This document shows, piece after piece, positions 26,043 to 27,813 of a stretch of DNA of 27,813 bases. The position numbers and the translations under genes are program-made. The DNA lies in contig CM022676.1 of NCBI GenBank assembly GCA_012295275.1, forward strand, positions 14,458,185-14,485,997. Reading direction: 5' to 3'. Each line of letters begins with the position of its first letter. Positions within the stretch are counted from its first letter, which is position 1. The notes beneath the pieces are model-generated. The model did no database searches, was not told the DNA's origin, and saw nothing but the letters and a program-made list of their open reading frames with translations. Source of the stretch: Chrysomallon squamiferum (lineage: Eukaryota; Mollusca; Gastropoda; Neomphalida; Peltospiridae).

Positions 26043-27813
26043 GTTAATAACTCTTCATTTATTTATTTGTTTCTTGTTTTGATTGAATTTATTTATTTCT
26101 TTAGTTAGTTACATTTGTTTTCTTCTTCTACTACTACTAATCGAGATTATTAATTATTTTCAGCGAGTGTTTCTCCAATTTTAATATCATCTTCCTTCAA
26201 AACTGGGACATCTCAGCTGATTTGCTTTGTGACTAAAAGTGTGAAGTGTGAGAAAAACGTCAACACGTCAGATTCAGACTCTGTGGTTTGTTTTTGTGAC
26301 GAGGAGTTAAAAGTAAGAAAATGGCAGAATCTGTCAAAGCTCGAGTGTAACTGTTCCGCTGCTTTGCTAGAAAACGAAACAGAAAACAAAACAGAAAACA
26401 AAACAGTTCATCTGCGTTTTGATCCTAAACGTCCGCTTCTTTCAGTTGTCTGTAAGTTTGTTTCTTTGTTTTGATTCTTTTTATTTTATACAGTTTGTTT
26501 TTGCTTCTTTTATATTTTCTTGTTTTATTTGCTTTTTGCAATATATTATATTATATTATATTATATTATATTATATTATATTATATTATATTATATTATA
26601 TTATATTATATTATTTATTTATTTATCAATTTATTCAATTTTATGTGTCAATCAATCTATATATGTCAGTTTATTACTTCATATTTATTTATTGACTGAT
26701 TTTTATTTTGACCATTACGTTTTACAACACTGAGAGTATATCAGTGAAATGAGATTTTACAACAGTTTTTCAGTGTAATGATACTTTATAACAGTGACAG
26801 TACATCAGTGCAATAACACTTTATAACAGTGAGAGTATGTCAGTGTAATAACACGTTATAACAGTGACAGTACATCAGTGTAATAACACTTTATATCAGT
26901 CACAGTACACCAGTGTAATAACACTTTATAACAGTGACAAGGTATCAGTGTAATAACACTTTATAACAGTGACAAGGTATCAGTGTAATAATACTTTATA
27001 ACCGTCACAAGGTATCAGTGTAATAATACTTTATAACCGTCACAAGGTATCAGTGTAATAATACTTTATAACCGTCACAAGGTATCAGTGTAATAATACT
27101 TTATAACCGTCACAAGGTATCAGTGCAATAACACTTTATATCAATATTAGTGAAAGTATATCAGTGTAATAACACTTTATATCAATATTAGTGAGAGTAT
27201 ATCAGTGAAATAACACAATAAAACAGTGACAGTATATCACAATAGAACAACTTTGTAACAGTGACACTGTATCAGTGTAATAACATTTTATAACAGTTAC
27301 ACTATATCACAATAGTAACATATTATAACAGTGACAGTATATCAGTGTAATAACTCTTTATAACAGTGACAGTATATTTGTGTAATAATACTTTATAACA
27401 AAGAGAGTATACTAGTGTAATACAATTTAATAACAGTGGCAATATATCACTGTAATAACACTTTATAACACTGACACTATACTGTGTAATAACACTTTAT
27501 AACTGGCAATATATCAGTGTAATAACACTTTATAACAGTAACAGTGTAACAGTGAAATAACACTTTATAACAGTAACAGTGTAACAGTGAAATAACACTT
27601 GATAACATTGACATTATATCTGTGTAACAATACTTTATAACAATCAGACCATATTTGTATAATAGGAATTTATATTAATTAAAACGGAAACAACAACAAC
27701 AACAACAACAACAATAATAATAATAATAGAAAACGTTTCTGGTTTATTTTGCAGGTAGAGAGGTCAAAGGTTATTCTGCTATTGTGTGGACGTTAACGAC
27801 ATCGGCAGCAGTT
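25985..27813 (+). CDS. single-Ig-like transmembrane receptor gene ('gene 3'), 3' end outside window
   Basis: Exons: 25985-26042 signal peptide, 26164-26451 extracellular domain, 27755-27813+ start of the juxtamembrane or transmembrane exon. All junctions are phase 1. The signal peptide MNHVLIVFLLILLVHHSLA parallels that of gene 2. The single domain shares the CxC pattern of the gene 2 domains but lacks the D-x-G-x-[YW]-x-C ending. The last visible exon reads CREVKGYSAIVWTLTTSAAV, entering what is probably the membrane helix. Tail exons lie beyond the right edge. Likely a cell-surface glycoprotein of the same family as gene 2, with one domain instead of two. No frameshift or internal stop is seen in the visible part. 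Confidence 0.65.
26164..26451 (+). CDS. gene 3 exon 2: Cys-rich Ig-like domain, heavily glycosylated
   Basis: Acceptor ttttcag, donor GTAAGT, phase 1-1, 96 codons. TGTSQLICFVT gives the first domain Cys (residue 40). CxC motifs follow at VVCFC (62/64) and ECNC (81/83). Six N-glycosylation sequons are seen, at Asn53, 75, 82, 90, 94 and 98; the last three come from a tandem ENET-ENKT-ENKT. The C-terminal portion (VHLRFDPKRPLLSVV) has no tyrosine-corner Cys. Confidence 0.65.
26542..26613. repeat. (TTATA)n pentanucleotide microsatellite
   Basis: About 14 perfect five-base units. Confidence 0.97.
26721..27670. repeat. 35-bp minisatellite array in gene 3 intron
   Basis: About 27 copies of a unit resembling CAGTGTAATAACACTTTATA then ACAGTGACAGTATAT. 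A block from about 26935 to 27125 carries a homogenised variant (ACCGTCACAAGGTAT) with an exact 35-base period. Confidence 0.95.
27755..27813 (+). CDS. gene 3 exon 3 (partial): juxtamembrane / start of transmembrane helix
   Basis: Acceptor attttgcag, phase 1, reads CREVKGYSAIVWTLTTSAAV to the window edge. The run from Tyr onward is uncharged and becoming hydrophobic, as expected at the outer end of a membrane helix. Confidence 0.55.

Larger units (their letters stand above)
26452..27754 (+). other. gene 3 intron 2
   Basis: Consists almost entirely of repeats: a TTATA pentanucleotide run, the 35-bp minisatellite, and (CAA)n/(TAA)n at 27689-27728 before the acceptor tttgcag. Confidence 0.7.

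Overview
The window looks like AT-rich, intron-rich, microsatellite-dense DNA of an invertebrate animal. GT-AG splice junctions, signal-peptide exons and Ig-like exons show it is metazoan. The abundance of (AAT)n, (CT)n and minisatellite arrays would suit a mollusc such as a gastropod or cephalopod, but nothing here fixes the taxon. No bacterial, phage, rRNA, tRNA or CRISPR feature is visible.

Layout. Bases 1-2240 hold a small minus-strand gene of at least three exons, product unknown. Bases 4527-5036 hold two minus-strand exon-like pieces that align with the linker and start of the catalytic domain of cytosolic methionyl-tRNA synthetase; they are probably a broken duplicate. From 7443 to the right edge there is a plus-strand cluster of related immune-receptor-like genes. 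'Gene 1' is represented only by a terminal cytoplasmic-tail exon (7443-7711), perhaps with a second candidate terminal exon (8407-8516). 'Gene 2' (14727 to 21718, with reading frame continuing to 21868) has a signal peptide exon, two Ig-like domain exons, a short stalk exon, a transmembrane exon and three cytoplasmic exons. 'Gene 3' (25985 to beyond 27813) has a homologous signal peptide exon, one Ig-like exon and the start of a membrane-proximal or transmembrane exon, and is cut by the window end. Nearly all exons in genes 2 and 3 begin and end in phase 1, the classic arrangement for shuffled Ig modules.

The three extracellular domains share an unusual set of CxC motifs in addition to, or instead of, the normal Ig disulfide. 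The gene 1 and gene 2 tails share a D-[LV]-Y-T-Q-[VI] motif, and gene 2 adds T-L-Y-T-K-V. The genes are therefore best read as a local family of cell-surface recognition receptors that signal through tail tyrosines. Gene 2 carries two apparent lesions: a one-base frameshift in the second Ig exon, and an in-frame TAG in the tail exon that is followed by 49 more open codons homologous to the gene 1 tail.

The spacers and introns are filled with tandem repeats: a 31-bp minisatellite of about 4.1 kb between genes 1 and 2, a diverged 39-bp array beside it, a 35-bp array in a gene 3 intron, and dozens of microsatellites. Most long open frames in the window are translations of these repeats, not genes.
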